A stretch of 64,000 nucleotides of DNA from an uncultured Methanospirillum sp. Its GTDB lineage: Archaea > Halobacteriota > Methanomicrobia > Methanomicrobiales > Methanospirillaceae. Below are positions 7,760 through 14,749 of the stretch, in pieces. A program made the translations under genes and the position numbers. The stretch covers positions 2,604,001-2,668,000 of the forward strand of contig NZ_OY764544.1 of assembly GCF_963668475.1 (NCBI RefSeq), read 5' to 3'. Under the pieces are notes generated by a model. That model had not been told where the DNA came from, searched no databases, and worked only from the letters and a program-made list of their open reading frames with translations. Each line of letters starts with the position of its first letter. Positions within the stretch are counted from its first letter, which is position 1.

Positions 7760-8263
7760 TTATGCCAGAACGGCAACGGTATCGGCCCATGCTTCGAGCC
7801 CGGTCCGGATGACGTCGGCTTCGTAACTGCTGATCGTAACCGAATCACGCTTGAGGGTGACTGAGAAGTTCTCCCCGCTCTTGTGATGGCACTTCAGGGT
7901 CACACTGAAGGTGCCCTTCGGGCGGTCATGTGATGGAGTACCTCCCATCGCTGTCCCAAGTGCAGCCGTACCAACGATGGTACTGACGTTCGTGGTATAT
8001 CCGGCTGATGTTGGAGCCTTCAGTGATATTTTGCCGACCATCTTGGCCTGAGCATCCTCATAGACGACTGCCCCGGTGTAACTTTCAGTCCCCTTCACAA
8101 CTGCTGCGACAGTTACTCCTGCTGATACATACGAGACACATCCCCACGGGTTGTTGTCCAGGATATCCTGCACGAGGGCGTTGAAGGTTGTAAGATCAGC
8201 GATCGGTGCTGTATGTTTGCGGACAGCAGACTTAACCGCTGCCTTCTGTACGAAATCTGTCAT
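7760..8263 (-). CDS. Unrecognised 167-residue protein with a strong promoter; candidate structural protein
   Basis: The ATG at 8263 gives MTDFVQKAAVKSAVRKHTAP, an alpha-helical start followed by a Val/Thr/Gly/Ala-rich beta segment (SYVSAGVTVAAVVKGTESYT, TNVSTIVGTAALGTAMGG) and a basic beta C-terminus. It has no signal peptide or membrane segment. A good TATA box lies at 8318-8325, giving a short leader. It heads a three-gene cassette with two exported or membrane proteins. Composition and context would fit a virion or surface-structure protein, but this is inference; I do not recognise the family. Confidence 0.55.
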   Translation of the reverse strand: MTDFVQKAAVKSAVRKHTAPIADLTTFNALVQDILDNNPWGCVSYVSAGVTVAAVVKGTESYTGAVVYEDAQAKMVGKISLKAPTSAGYTTNVSTIVGTAALGTAMGGTPSHDRPKGTFSVTLKCHHKSGENFSVTLKRDSVTISSYEADVIRTGLEAWADTVAVLA

Positions 8264-8317
8264 TGTTCGATTGTCCCCTGCCGCTCTGGTCGTGGCTACG
8301 TGGTTATTTGAAGTGAG

Positions 8318-8325
8318 TTTATATA
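8318..8325 (-). promoter_or_regulatory. TATA box for the 8263-6915 cassette
   Basis: On the minus strand the stretch TTTTAAAACCCTATATAAAC resembles an archaeal BRE/TATA element. It sits about 55 bp before the ATG at 8263, which predicts a start site near 8293 and a roughly 30-nt leader. A half-site of the neighbouring inverted-repeat motif (GGTTTTAAAA) overlaps its upstream side. Confidence 0.55.
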
Positions 8326-8430
8326 GGGTTTTAAAAGAGGGAGAAATGGAGTAAGGAAGGTGGAGGGATTGGGGAAAAGGGGAGAAATTTTGTACGTGCG
8401 ACGGCACAGAAAATAATTTTGGGTCACGAG

Positions 8431-8463
8431 GGTTTTAACAGTGTTAAAAGATCTGTTAAAACC
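8431..8463. repeat. Inverted repeat, operator- or iteron-like (copy 3 of 5)
   Basis: Perfect arms GGTTTTAACA and TGTTAAAACC flank a 13-bp spacer (GTGTTAAAAGATC). The spacer itself contains a further TGTTAAAA, so half-sites are also directly repeated. Confidence 0.75.
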
Positions 8464-8530
8464 TCTATCTATGAGATTGTAACTTTATTTCTGGAATGGA
8501 ATGTAAATTATCGATATTTATTCGATGGAT

Positions 8531-8560
8531 GTTTTAACAATGTTAAAGATCTGTTAAAAC
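8531..8560. repeat. Inverted repeat, operator- or iteron-like (copy 4 of 5)
   Basis: Perfect arms GTTTTAACA and TGTTAAAAC flank a 12-bp spacer ATGTTAAAGATC. The left arm is 99 bp after that of the previous copy. Confidence 0.75.
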
Positions 8561-8629
8561 CTCAATGGGGTCTTTTTCAGATGCTGTTTTCCCATTGAAT
8601 GGTTATTTGGCTTTTTCATCTTTATGAGG

Positions 8630-8659
8630 GTTTTAACAGCGTAAGATCTCTGTTACAAG
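8630..8659. repeat. Inverted repeat, operator- or iteron-like (copy 5 of 5)
   Basis: GTTTTAACA, spacer GCGTAAGATCTC, then TGTTACAAG (imperfect right arm). It starts 99 bp after the previous copy and overlaps the stop codon of the AlbA-like pseudogene. Confidence 0.65.
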
Positions 8660-10338
8660 TCTTTAAACCGGTACTTGCGTTGGGAGTGGTTGCCCTCTGC
8701 GATGAGAAATCCATCATCTTCAGACCATTTTTTCAGGTAGCGGGAAACCTCAACCTTTTCAGAAGCTGTTTCTCCAAGGCCAAATAATAACCGGCATTCT
8801 CTATTGGTTATCGATCCATGGTCATGAACAAATCCCCGGACTAACTCTGCATACCTGGCTGCATCTATTCCCTTGGATGATGAATATGCAACCTTTCCGA
8901 TGATATCATTTGCGACGGTTTTTGCATGATAGTATGTTGCCGGTTTTGCATGCCCTTTTCGCTCGAGAATGCCTCTTTGAGGATGGCTCATAGTATCGAG
9001 AACAGCAATTGCATCATCCCGGTCCAACTGGAGTAGATCTGCAGCATCAGCCGTACTGATGAAGCGGTGATCTTTCAGATAGGTCAGAACTATGAGCCCG
9101 TCGAGTCCGATATCTTTCCCTTCTCCATGCCACCGGGCAACAAGATTCGCCATGGCATGATCAAACGTGCCGTCGTAAATATGCAGAGTGACTTGGGAAC
9201 CATCAGCCTCATACCGGGGCATCCGTTTCCCGTACTCGGGCATTGGGATAAATATCTTCCGTCGTCAGGTTCCTGCTGATTCGACAATCCGAAGTTTGAG
9301 AAAGGCATTTGACAGAGTCCGATCCGTGGAGTTGATTCGTGGCGGAGGATGTTCTGAAGCGTAATACCTCCGATGAATCCTCCCGGACTGGTTACGACCA
9401 GTTCAGAAGTTGCATGACGAATGAGTACTTCTCCCGGATTGGTATAGTCCCGGTGGGTTACGGCATTGAGCACCACTTCTCGGACGACATCGAGAGGAAA
9501 GGCCGGGATTCTGAGTTTAAAGAGACCGACTGATATCTCTTCTTCCGGGTTGATAGGACCAGAGAAGATACTTTCAATCTTCTCGATGATCTGAAGAAGC
9601 CCCACTCTCCAGAGATCATTACGGAAAACTTTTGTCTCTGTCGGCTGGTGAACATAATGGACCTGGCTCTGGGGACAGAGATCTGAGATTATGTCCGGTT
9701 TTCCGAAAAGGAGGAGCCCTGTGTTGGTAACAGAGTCTCCCCGAACGGCTTCGAGGCCTCGAAGAAAGGCATCATCAGGCATCTTGAGGAGTTCTACCTC
9801 CGGATTTTTACTCCTCAACATCGCTCGTGCCCGGGCTATCTCAAGGGGGTCCAAGTCTTCAGGAGTAATTCCTGCAACCGGTTGTCCACTCCAGTCTACT
9901 GCTCCGGTTGATGCCCTCATAGATGCAAATCCAGCCGGGTCCATAGGCATGCAGTTTTTCCCAACCCGTTGTTTGAACAGACCCTGTGATGTACCGTATG
10001 GTGGATTGCTGCCTTTCGGAATCCGGACAATGAGGAGATGACCGGTCCCTTTAGGGACGTTCAGTTCCTCGACATCGGCTTGGATATGAGGGTTGGTCCG
10101 GTCAAATATTCCCCTTCTCCATGTGTCGAGATTGTACCCTTTTGCTCCGTGAATAGCCTCTGAACGCCCGAGTGTTTTATCTGAGACCCCAAAGACAACG
10201 ACTCCTCCATCAGCGTTAGAGAAGCAGACCGCATACTCGATGAATGCTATCAAATCCCCTTTTAGATCATCCTAAGGTATAATCGAGAACGTTGGACTTG
10301 AGAGGGTGGATGATGTCATCGTTTGTGGGGATGGTCAT
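8653..10338 (-). pseudogene. AlbA-2/Schlafen-type (RecG-like) putative DNA-binding protein, broken by three lesions
   Basis: The reading frames together encode one protein. The start is MTIPTNDDIIHPLKSNVLDY (ATG at 10338). A frameshift near 10262-10272 leads into DDLKGDLIAFIEYAVCFSN with the AlbA_2 motif GGVVVFGVSD. The HATPase-like C-terminal half (VVREVVLNAVTHRDY, ELVVTSPGGF) follows. A second frameshift lies near 9318-9325 (after HESTPR). An in-frame TGA at 9265-9267 stands where a Gly codon (GTGRR) is expected, and then comes RRKIFIPMPEYGKR to the winged-helix C-terminus. Intact relatives are about 550-residue ATP-binding transcription-regulator-like proteins often linked to mobile or defence islands. 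All three lesions could not be read through, so it is likely dead unless sequence errors are involved. Confidence 0.8.
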
Positions 10339-10455
10339 GGATTGTGTCTACCTATATGTTAATTAAGGTATTCGGAAAATTGATTGGTGATGAAAGGAGT
10401 CAATACTCTTGAAACAGGGGAGAGTATCATGATATTTTTGATGACGTGTTAGCTT

Positions 10456-10701
10456 TTATGCAGGTAACTCGATCTCACCTGCTGCAAGTGGTCTTACACA
10501 GATCTTCCCTGCATGAACCTCCTGCATCACCTTATCGATCTTCTCAGAGGTTTCATAGGAAAACCATGCTTCTCCACATCGCTCGCAAACCCATGCCGGA
10601 ACATCCTTGATCACAATCACCTGATCATGAACCCGTGCCATGAATTCGGTCTTTCCCTCTTTCATTTCGCCCTTACAGAATTGACATACTCCTGGTTTCA
10701 T
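10456..10701 (-). CDS. YgiT-type zinc-finger protein (MqsA-like antitoxin)
   Basis: This 81-residue protein has two CxxC knuckles (CQFCKGEM and CERCGEAW) and the conserved YETSEKIDKVMQEV tail of YgiT-type zinc-finger proteins, which usually sit directly downstream of a DUF4258 gene as a presumed toxin-antitoxin pair. The ATG at 10701 is preferred over the GTG at 10710 because a strong AGGAGG lies 8 nt before it. The partner upstream (10707-11001) is frameshifted, leaving this one orphaned. Confidence 0.8.
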   Translation of the reverse strand: MKPGVCQFCKGEMKEGKTEFMARVHDQVIVIKDVPAWVCERCGEAWFSYETSEKIDKVMQEVHAGKICVRPLAAGEIELPA

Positions 10702-10706
10702 ACTTT

Positions 10707-11001
10707 TCACCTCCTGAATCGATCATTGGTCCAGCTTTCATCCGGATGATACACCGTGATTATTTTGATGTGATCTGCACAGCACCCAATAACCACATGA
10801 TGAGCGATTCCTCGCAGATACCCGAGCATGAGAAACGATGGACATGGGGCATCATCCTCTTACTCTTGATCTCTCCATCTGTAATGACATGCAATAATTC
10901 CTCTGAGAAATGCCACGTTCAAACATTCTCACCCGTGCATCTGCAGAAAAAATTATCGAATGCGTTCGAGCATGTGATTGGATGGTGGGCAATGAACTCA
11001 T
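10707..11001 (-). pseudogene. DUF4258 protein (putative toxin), two frameshifts
   Basis: From an ATG at 11001 the minus strand reads MSSLPTIQSHARTHSIIFSA, then ADARVRMFERGISQR (the DUF4258 start). The next conserved piece VITDGEI is in a second frame. The piece DDAPCPSFLMLGYLRGIAHH, with its GCCADHIKIITVYHPDESW ending, is in a third, closing with TGA at 10707-10709. Net length is not a multiple of three. The stop sits just before the YgiT gene, as in intact pairs. DUF4258 proteins are thought to be toxins in YgiT-linked modules. Both lesions fall in about 60 bp (10850-10905), so real decay or local sequencing error are both possible. Confidence 0.75.
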
Positions 11002-11161
11002 TTGCAATCCTCTGTAGTTGAGATATTCCTTGTGATCATCATCTCACTCGTTTTCGGTATGTTCCTTGAATGAGTGGTGGTCACATGTTTATACAGTTCA
11101 ACGACTTGGTGTTCGCTTTGAATTAATTGTGAACAAAAAGTAGTGTGGTATGGTAAAAACA

Positions 11162-11180
11162 ACCAACCTCATCGGTTGGT
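11162..11180. other. Hairpin with flanking A/T runs
   Basis: ACCAACC (11162-11168) and GGTTGGT (11174-11180) form a 7-bp stem with a TCATC loop, with A-runs on both sides. It could work as a terminator and lies just outside the left end of the integrated element. Confidence 0.4.
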
Positions 11181-11189
11181 GTAAAAAAA

Positions 11190-11210
11190 GTAAAACACGA
11201 AGTGTTTTAC
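11190..11210 (-). terminator. Displaced tRNA-Phe terminator (hairpin plus T-run on the minus strand)
   Basis: GTAAAACAC (11190-11198) and GTGTTTTAC (11202-11210) form a perfect 9-bp stem with a 3-nt loop. Read on the minus strand it is followed by seven T. It lies 8 bp outside the left att copy, which is exactly where the native 3' flank of tRNA-Phe would be after integration of the element. I therefore infer that it was the tRNA's terminator before insertion. Confidence 0.6.
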
Positions 11211-11218
11211 AAAATAAA

Positions 11219-11240
11219 TGCCCCAGCCCGGCATTAGAAC
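11219..11240. other. attL: partial copy of the tRNA-Phe 3' end
   Basis: The 13 bp at 11219-11231 match 23645-23657 exactly, and the next bases (CATTAGAAC) match the tRNA's ATTTGAAC with one insertion and one substitution. It is located directly before the integrase gene. Confidence 0.75.
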
Positions 11241-11275
11241 AAAAGTATAATGCCTCATGGAATAATTATATATAT

Positions 11276-12490
11276 GTGGTTACAAAAAGCCCTAATCAGC
11301 GTTTTTACCGCTCAGATGAACAATATCGACAACAAATAGAAAAAACATTGGCCCAGAAAAGGAAGGCGTCCGAAATTACGGATTCCGATGAACAGATCAT
11401 ACGTGCTTTCATTGCAGAGCTCAGAGCAACTAAAGGAATCAGTGATGTAAGAGCAGCTAAGTTGTGTAGTAACATCACGGGGTTGAGAAGATGGACTCCA
11501 CCGTTTGATGAGATGACTACTCCTGATGTATATCTCGCATCTGACAAGATCCGGAATGCAGGGTTTAAGAATAATTCTGAAGCGGATATCATTAGGGCTC
11601 TGAAGCGTGTTTGTTTGTGGATTTGTGAAAATGGCAAAGCAGCACCTGGACTACAGGTTGAAAAAGTCCGGCTTATCAAGACTCCAGGATATGACTCTGC
11701 TACGAAAGATGTGTCTGACCTTCTTACTCCTGAACAAGTGATGGATATGATCACTCATGCTGGAAACATTCGCAACCAGGCTATCATCTCGACTCTGTAT
11801 GAGGGTGGGTTTAGAATTGGGGAAATTGGGAATTTGCAATGGTCACAAATAAAATTTTATGAGGAACATGCGACCATTAGCACCGACTTTAAAACCGGAA
11901 AACAGAGGGCGATTCCTCTTTACAATAGTCTTGGATATCTAAAGAGTTGGCTAAATCAATTCCCTGGAAATTCTAGCGCGCAAGGTGCATTTGTCTTTGT
12001 TGCTCGTGGTGTTGAACCATTTACTTATGATGGACTACGCAAGGTAATTCAGCGTGCAGCAGACAAGGCAGGTATCACCCGAAAGATCACTCCTCATACC
12101 TTCCGCCATAGTAGGATCACCCATTTGATCAAAGAAGGGTGGAAGGAATCAGTGATCAAGAAAATGATGTGGGGGTCTGTGGAGTCTGATATGTTCAAAA
12201 CTTACCTGCACCTCTGTGAGGATGATATAGCTGATGAGGCAGCCGAACGTATGGGTGTGAGAAGGCGAGGACGGCCAACAAATGAAAGCAAGAAACTTGA
12301 GCCTATTCAATGCCTCTCTTGTGGTACTGTTAACCCATTCACGCACCGTTTCTGTAGTGCCTGTGGCACCCCACTAACACCGGAGGCTGGTGACCGAATG
12401 AAATTGATATTACATACCGGTGAAAGTGATCCACGGTTTAAAATTGCCAAAGAAGCCGCTGAAAGGGCTCTTATGGAAATGGTAATATAA
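11276..12490 (+). CDS. Tyrosine recombinase/integrase with C-terminal zinc ribbon
   Basis: This phage-type integrase has an N-terminal SAM-like DNA-binding part (ITDSDEQIIRAFIAELRATK) and catalytic motifs TLYEGGFRIGEI (first Arg), PHTFRHSRITH (His/Arg) and the nucleophile region WGSVESDMFKTYLHL (Tyr). A C-terminal zinc ribbon CLSCGTVNPFTHRFCSACGTPL is typical of methanogen and haloarchaeal integrases. Trp replaces the usual second His before the Tyr, as is common in archaeal members. The frame is open from 11150, but that part crosses the att site and a hairpin, so the true start is further in. Candidates are the GTG at 11276, or the TTG at 11348 if the TATATATA at about 11267-11274 is the promoter. 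It would excise and integrate the element at tRNA-Phe. Confidence 0.9.
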   Translation: MVTKSPNQRFYRSDEQYRQQIEKTLAQKRKASEITDSDEQIIRAFIAELRATKGISDVRAAKLCSNITGLRRWTPPFDEMTTPDVYLASDKIRNAGFKNNSEADIIRALKRVCLWICENGKAAPGLQVEKVRLIKTPGYDSATKDVSDLLTPEQVMDMITHAGNIRNQAIISTLYEGGFRIGEIGNLQWSQIKFYEEHATISTDFKTGKQRAIPLYNSLGYLKSWLNQFPGNSSAQGAFVFVARGVEPFTYDGLRKVIQRAADKAGITRKITPHTFRHSRITHLIKEGWKESVIKKMMWGSVESDMFKTYLHLCEDDIADEAAERMGVRRRGRPTNESKKLEPIQCLSCGTVNPFTHRFCSACGTPLTPEAGDRMKLILHTGESDPRFKIAKEAAERALMEMVI

Positions 12491-12817
12491 TTTTACCCTC
12501 TCATTTTATCTGTTGCAATTTCAAATCCAGATCTTCGAAAAATTGATGTAAAAATAGACTCCTCATCTTATTTTTTCATCTAGGGGTCTGTCCCCTATAT
12601 CTGGTACATCTGGGACATGTGTTCCATTATATGGCACTTAAATATCTTAACATACCATCCAATTCTGGCCTTTCACCTCATATATTAGAATTAAAATTAT
12701 GAGAAAATCGCCCATTTTATCGGATGGTAAAAGAGACTAGGTTTTTGAGTTGTCTTCTGTATAAATTAAGTATCAGTCTCAATTTAATCAAAAACATTAG
12801 TGATATTACTTGAGTAT
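12491..12817. other. Intergenic region holding a dispersed repeat
   Basis: AT-rich spacer between the convergent integrase and the 12818-13678 gene. Apart from the inverted repeat copy at 12581-12634 I see nothing gene-like. Confidence 0.5.
12581..12634 (-). repeat. Dispersed ~45-bp repeat, copy C (inverted, intergenic)
   Basis: Its reverse complement reads TGGAACACATGTCCCAGATG, then TACCAGATATAGGGGACAGA and CCCC. This closely matches two copies embedded in the coding sequence at 17540-17590 and 17635-17690. It lies just downstream of the integrase. Confidence 0.7.
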
Positions 12818-13678
12818 TTAGTCTTTCTTGCAATCTGAAGCATTTATTTCAGGAATGAATAACACATTTGGTACATTCAATTTTAAATACTGTTCAACGC
12901 GGTATGACAATATGTCGTCGTCACCCTTTAGGTCAAAAAAGAAAGAATCGATCTCATTGGCGCATTTTAGTATTCTCTGCCTTAATTTTGGATATATTGT
13001 AGCATCTAAAATGAATCCTGCGTAAATAGTACAAAAAATCAACCAGATTTCAAAATCATCTTCATTTCCTGATTTTCTACTATCTGATAATAATAACGAA
13101 ATTAATGTTAGAAGGGATTTATGCCCTTTTGAAATTGAACCGGTTACGAATAAAGATGGTGAAACGTTTAAGGCCTTTACGAAAGTAATAAGGATTTCTT
13201 CAGATATTACTACTTTTCGAATTCTGTTTGCCTGGAAATCCCCTTCAATAAAATTAATAAATATCCATGGTAAAAAATCTTTAAGAAAATATTGATATTT
13301 TTCCATATTTGTCATGGCAATTTGATATATTATATCTGAACAAAAAAAGGCACTAATGTCATCAGCTAATCCTGTATCCCATTCAGATTCAAGGATTAAC
13401 CCACATAAATAATTAAAAGAAGCTTCTTCTTTTTCATCAAGACTCCATCTATTTGCCATTCCTGGAGTGTTTTCTTTCTTTAGAATCCTCTCTGACTCTA
13501 ATTTCTCTAAATGATTTTTAACTCCCGTGAGTGCGGTTATTTTAAATTTAAATCTTAAATATTCACGAATTTCGGGTTCATAGCATGCGCCTCCAGAACG
13601 AATCACGTATTTGATTATTTCCTTTTGAGTACCTCCTGGTGTGAGTCTGTTTATTTTATTTGGGTGATATTCAGTCAC
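12818..13678 (-). CDS. Winged-helix protein of unknown function
   Basis: This is a 286-residue AT-rich gene. The N-terminal 75 residues look like a winged-helix DNA-binding domain (TQKEIIKYVIRSGGACYEPE, TALTGVKNHLEKLESERILK). The remaining 200 residues are helical and hydrophobic without a motif I know. It lies divergent from the small-gene operon starting at 13798, with a directly repeated motif between them (13735-13767), so it could be the element's regulator of that operon. There is no sign of a lesion. Confidence 0.6.
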   Translation of the reverse strand: MTEYHPNKINRLTPGGTQKEIIKYVIRSGGACYEPEIREYLRFKFKITALTGVKNHLEKLESERILKKENTPGMANRWSLDEKEEASFNYLCGLILESEWDTGLADDISAFFCSDIIYQIAMTNMEKYQYFLKDFLPWIFINFIEGDFQANRIRKVVISEEILITFVKALNVSPSLFVTGSISKGHKSLLTLISLLLSDSRKSGNEDDFEIWLIFCTIYAGFILDATIYPKLRQRILKCANEIDSFFFDLKGDDDILSYRVEQYLKLNVPNVLFIPEINASDCKKD

Positions 13679-13734
13679 AATAGTTGTTAGGATAACTTCT
13701 GTAGTAAATTAGGATGATATCTCGTCATCAGGAA

Positions 13735-13767
13735 CTCTGCTATAGTATACTCTGCTATGTGGTATAC
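13735..13767. promoter_or_regulatory. Direct repeats in the divergent promoter region
   Basis: CTCTGCTATAGTATAC and CTCTGCTATGTGGTATAC lie next to each other between the wHTH gene and the plus-strand operon, each with a GTATAC core. They could be operator sites for the element's own regulators. The region also supplies AT-rich promoter sequence. Confidence 0.5.
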
Positions 13768-13797
13768 TTTTAATAACTGAAAAACCCACCATTACTC

Positions 13798-13953
13798 ATG
13801 CCACCAGAAACGACAATCCCCGTAAAACGTGCCACAGTTGCCCGTTTAGTAAAACATGGCGCGATGAGGGAGACGTATGACCACCTGATAAACCGGATTC
13901 TGGACAACTATGAATCCGACAATTTGAGATGTCGCAATGTCACAAGCAATTGA
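13798..13953 (+). CDS. Small antitoxin-like DNA-binding protein
   Basis: This 51-residue protein starts MPPETTIPVKRATVARLVKH, then GAMRETYDHLINRILDNYES. The pattern TTIPV followed by a basic helix and G-x-x-x-ETYDxxxxRIL is that of short archaeal RHH-like/VapB-like proteins. It would bind DNA as a dimer. It is the first plus-strand gene after the divergent promoter region, with its 3' end overlapping the next small gene. Confidence 0.55.
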   Translation: MPPETTIPVKRATVARLVKHGAMRETYDHLINRILDNYESDNLRCRNVTSN

Positions 13954-14098
13954 AAATATTAGCATTAATTCATTTATTCCTCCCCCTCTGGAAATTACCG
14001 CCGAAGAATTGCGAAATATTCCAGACCCAATTGTGAAAATGATCGCAGAAGACTATGTTCGCCGAGGTTTCTGGAAAATTGTGGCGTGTGACGTTTAG
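13937..14098 (+). CDS. Small protein, unrecognised
   Basis: A 53-residue frame from ATG 13937: MSQAIENISINSFIPPPLEI, then TAEELRNIPDPIVKMIAEDY and VRRGFWKIVACDV. It overlaps the previous gene by 17 bp in another frame. It looks like a short amphipathic protein of the kind common in archaeal plasmids and viruses. Function unknown; coding status rests on overlap context and sensible composition only. Confidence 0.4.
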   Translation: MSQAIENISINSFIPPPLEITAEELRNIPDPIVKMIAEDYVRRGFWKIVACDV

Positions 14099-14146
14099 GG
14101 TATCGGTTTTTATACTGCGTTAGGGTTGGAGTACGTGATCGATGAA

Positions 14147-14302
14147 ATGAGAATCATAACAACAGCCTCAGGAATCCAAGAGGTTCACACTAGTGTGACT
14201 GTGCGTCTGGATCTTTATGAGAAGGCTAAAGAAATGAAAATCTCTCTTAGAACAGTTTTAGAAAAAGCATTGATTGATGAAATAACACGAAAACAAGCGT
14301 GA
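14147..14302 (+). CDS. Small RHH/CcdA-like protein
   Basis: A 51-residue frame from ATG 14147 reads MRIITTASGIQEVHTSVTVR and then LDLYEKAKEMKISLRTVLEK, ending in a basic tail. A beta strand (HTSVTVRLD) followed by two helices (LYEKAKEMKISLRTVLEKALIDEI) is the ribbon-helix-helix pattern of CcdA-like and plasmid-control proteins. It is likely a DNA-binding regulator or antitoxin of the element. No toxin partner is evident next to it. Confidence 0.55.
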   Translation: MRIITTASGIQEVHTSVTVRLDLYEKAKEMKISLRTVLEKALIDEITRKQA

Positions 14303-14306
14303 TCTA

Positions 14307-14504
14307 ATGAAATTTAACAATAATAAGTCCTTGTTTGATGTGACGGCATCAACAAGGATGAGCATAATAACTCAAAGTATATGCAATATTGTATTTGGTT
14401 TGTATCAGGATAAAGATACTACTCCTCTAACCCCTCCCGGTTTTGAAAAAAGAGGCCGAGAACATCCATTGTATAATGGCTATAATGGAGGTCTTCGATG
14501 TTGA
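14307..14504 (+). CDS. Small hypothetical protein
   Basis: This 65-codon frame starts 4 nt after the previous stop and overlaps the next gene's start by 7 bp, which fits an operon. The sequence (MKFNNNKSLFDVTASTRMSI, later PPGFEKRGREHPLYNGYNGG) has no motif I recognise. Its 3' part also provides the GGAGG before the next gene. Moderate to low certainty that it is translated. Confidence 0.35.
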   Translation: MKFNNNKSLFDVTASTRMSIITQSICNIVFGLYQDKDTTPLTPPGFEKRGREHPLYNGYNGGLRC

Positions 14505-14749
14505 GTTTTTTAACAGACAAGATCACTGACATCAGATCTGACTTGCTTCCCGAACTGGAAACTAGATTTGGCGAGATTTACTCAGAAATAAATAAAAACA
14601 AGATCTTTTTTAGGTTTCGTTCAGAAGAAAACGCTCTGTGCGGGCAAACCGCAATCGCAGAGTATGTTAAAACGCGAAAGATACCCGGAAATGTAACCCC
14701 GAGTTCAAACAAAACAATAATTCTCGTCATTAGGGAAGAAAATGACTGA
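14498..14749 (+). CDS. Small protein upstream of the primase, unknown function
   Basis: An 83-residue protein (MLSFLTDKITDIRSDLLPEL, then FGEIYSEINKNKIFFRFRSE, ENALCGQTAIAEYVKTRK). It is preceded by GGAGG at good distance from the ATG and overlaps the primase start by 8 bp, so it is coupled to the replication genes. No recognised domain; a role in replication control is only inferred from position. Confidence 0.5.
   Translation: MLSFLTDKITDIRSDLLPELETRFGEIYSEINKNKIFFRFRSEENALCGQTAIAEYVKTRKIPGNVTPSSNKTIILVIREEND

Larger units (their letters stand above)
8264..8652. other. Intergenic region with TATA box and regularly spaced inverted repeats
   Basis: No gene is seen between the small-protein gene start (8263) and the end of the AlbA-like pseudogene (8653). 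The stretch contains the TATA box at 8318-8325 and three inverted repeats whose left arms start exactly 99 bp apart. Confidence 0.6.

Noticed and set aside
10746..11021. 91-codon plus-strand frame
   Set aside because: It is the opposite strand of the frameshifted DUF4258 gene, whose three frames match a known family; the plus-strand frame has no such support.
11041..11066. Short similarity (KEHTENE end) to the HTH remnant at 6764-6800
   Set aside because: About 20 bp with mismatches and no extended match; could be chance.
11150..11275. N-terminal extension of the integrase frame
   Set aside because: It crosses a hairpin, the displaced terminator and the att core, so it is open only by chance after integration.
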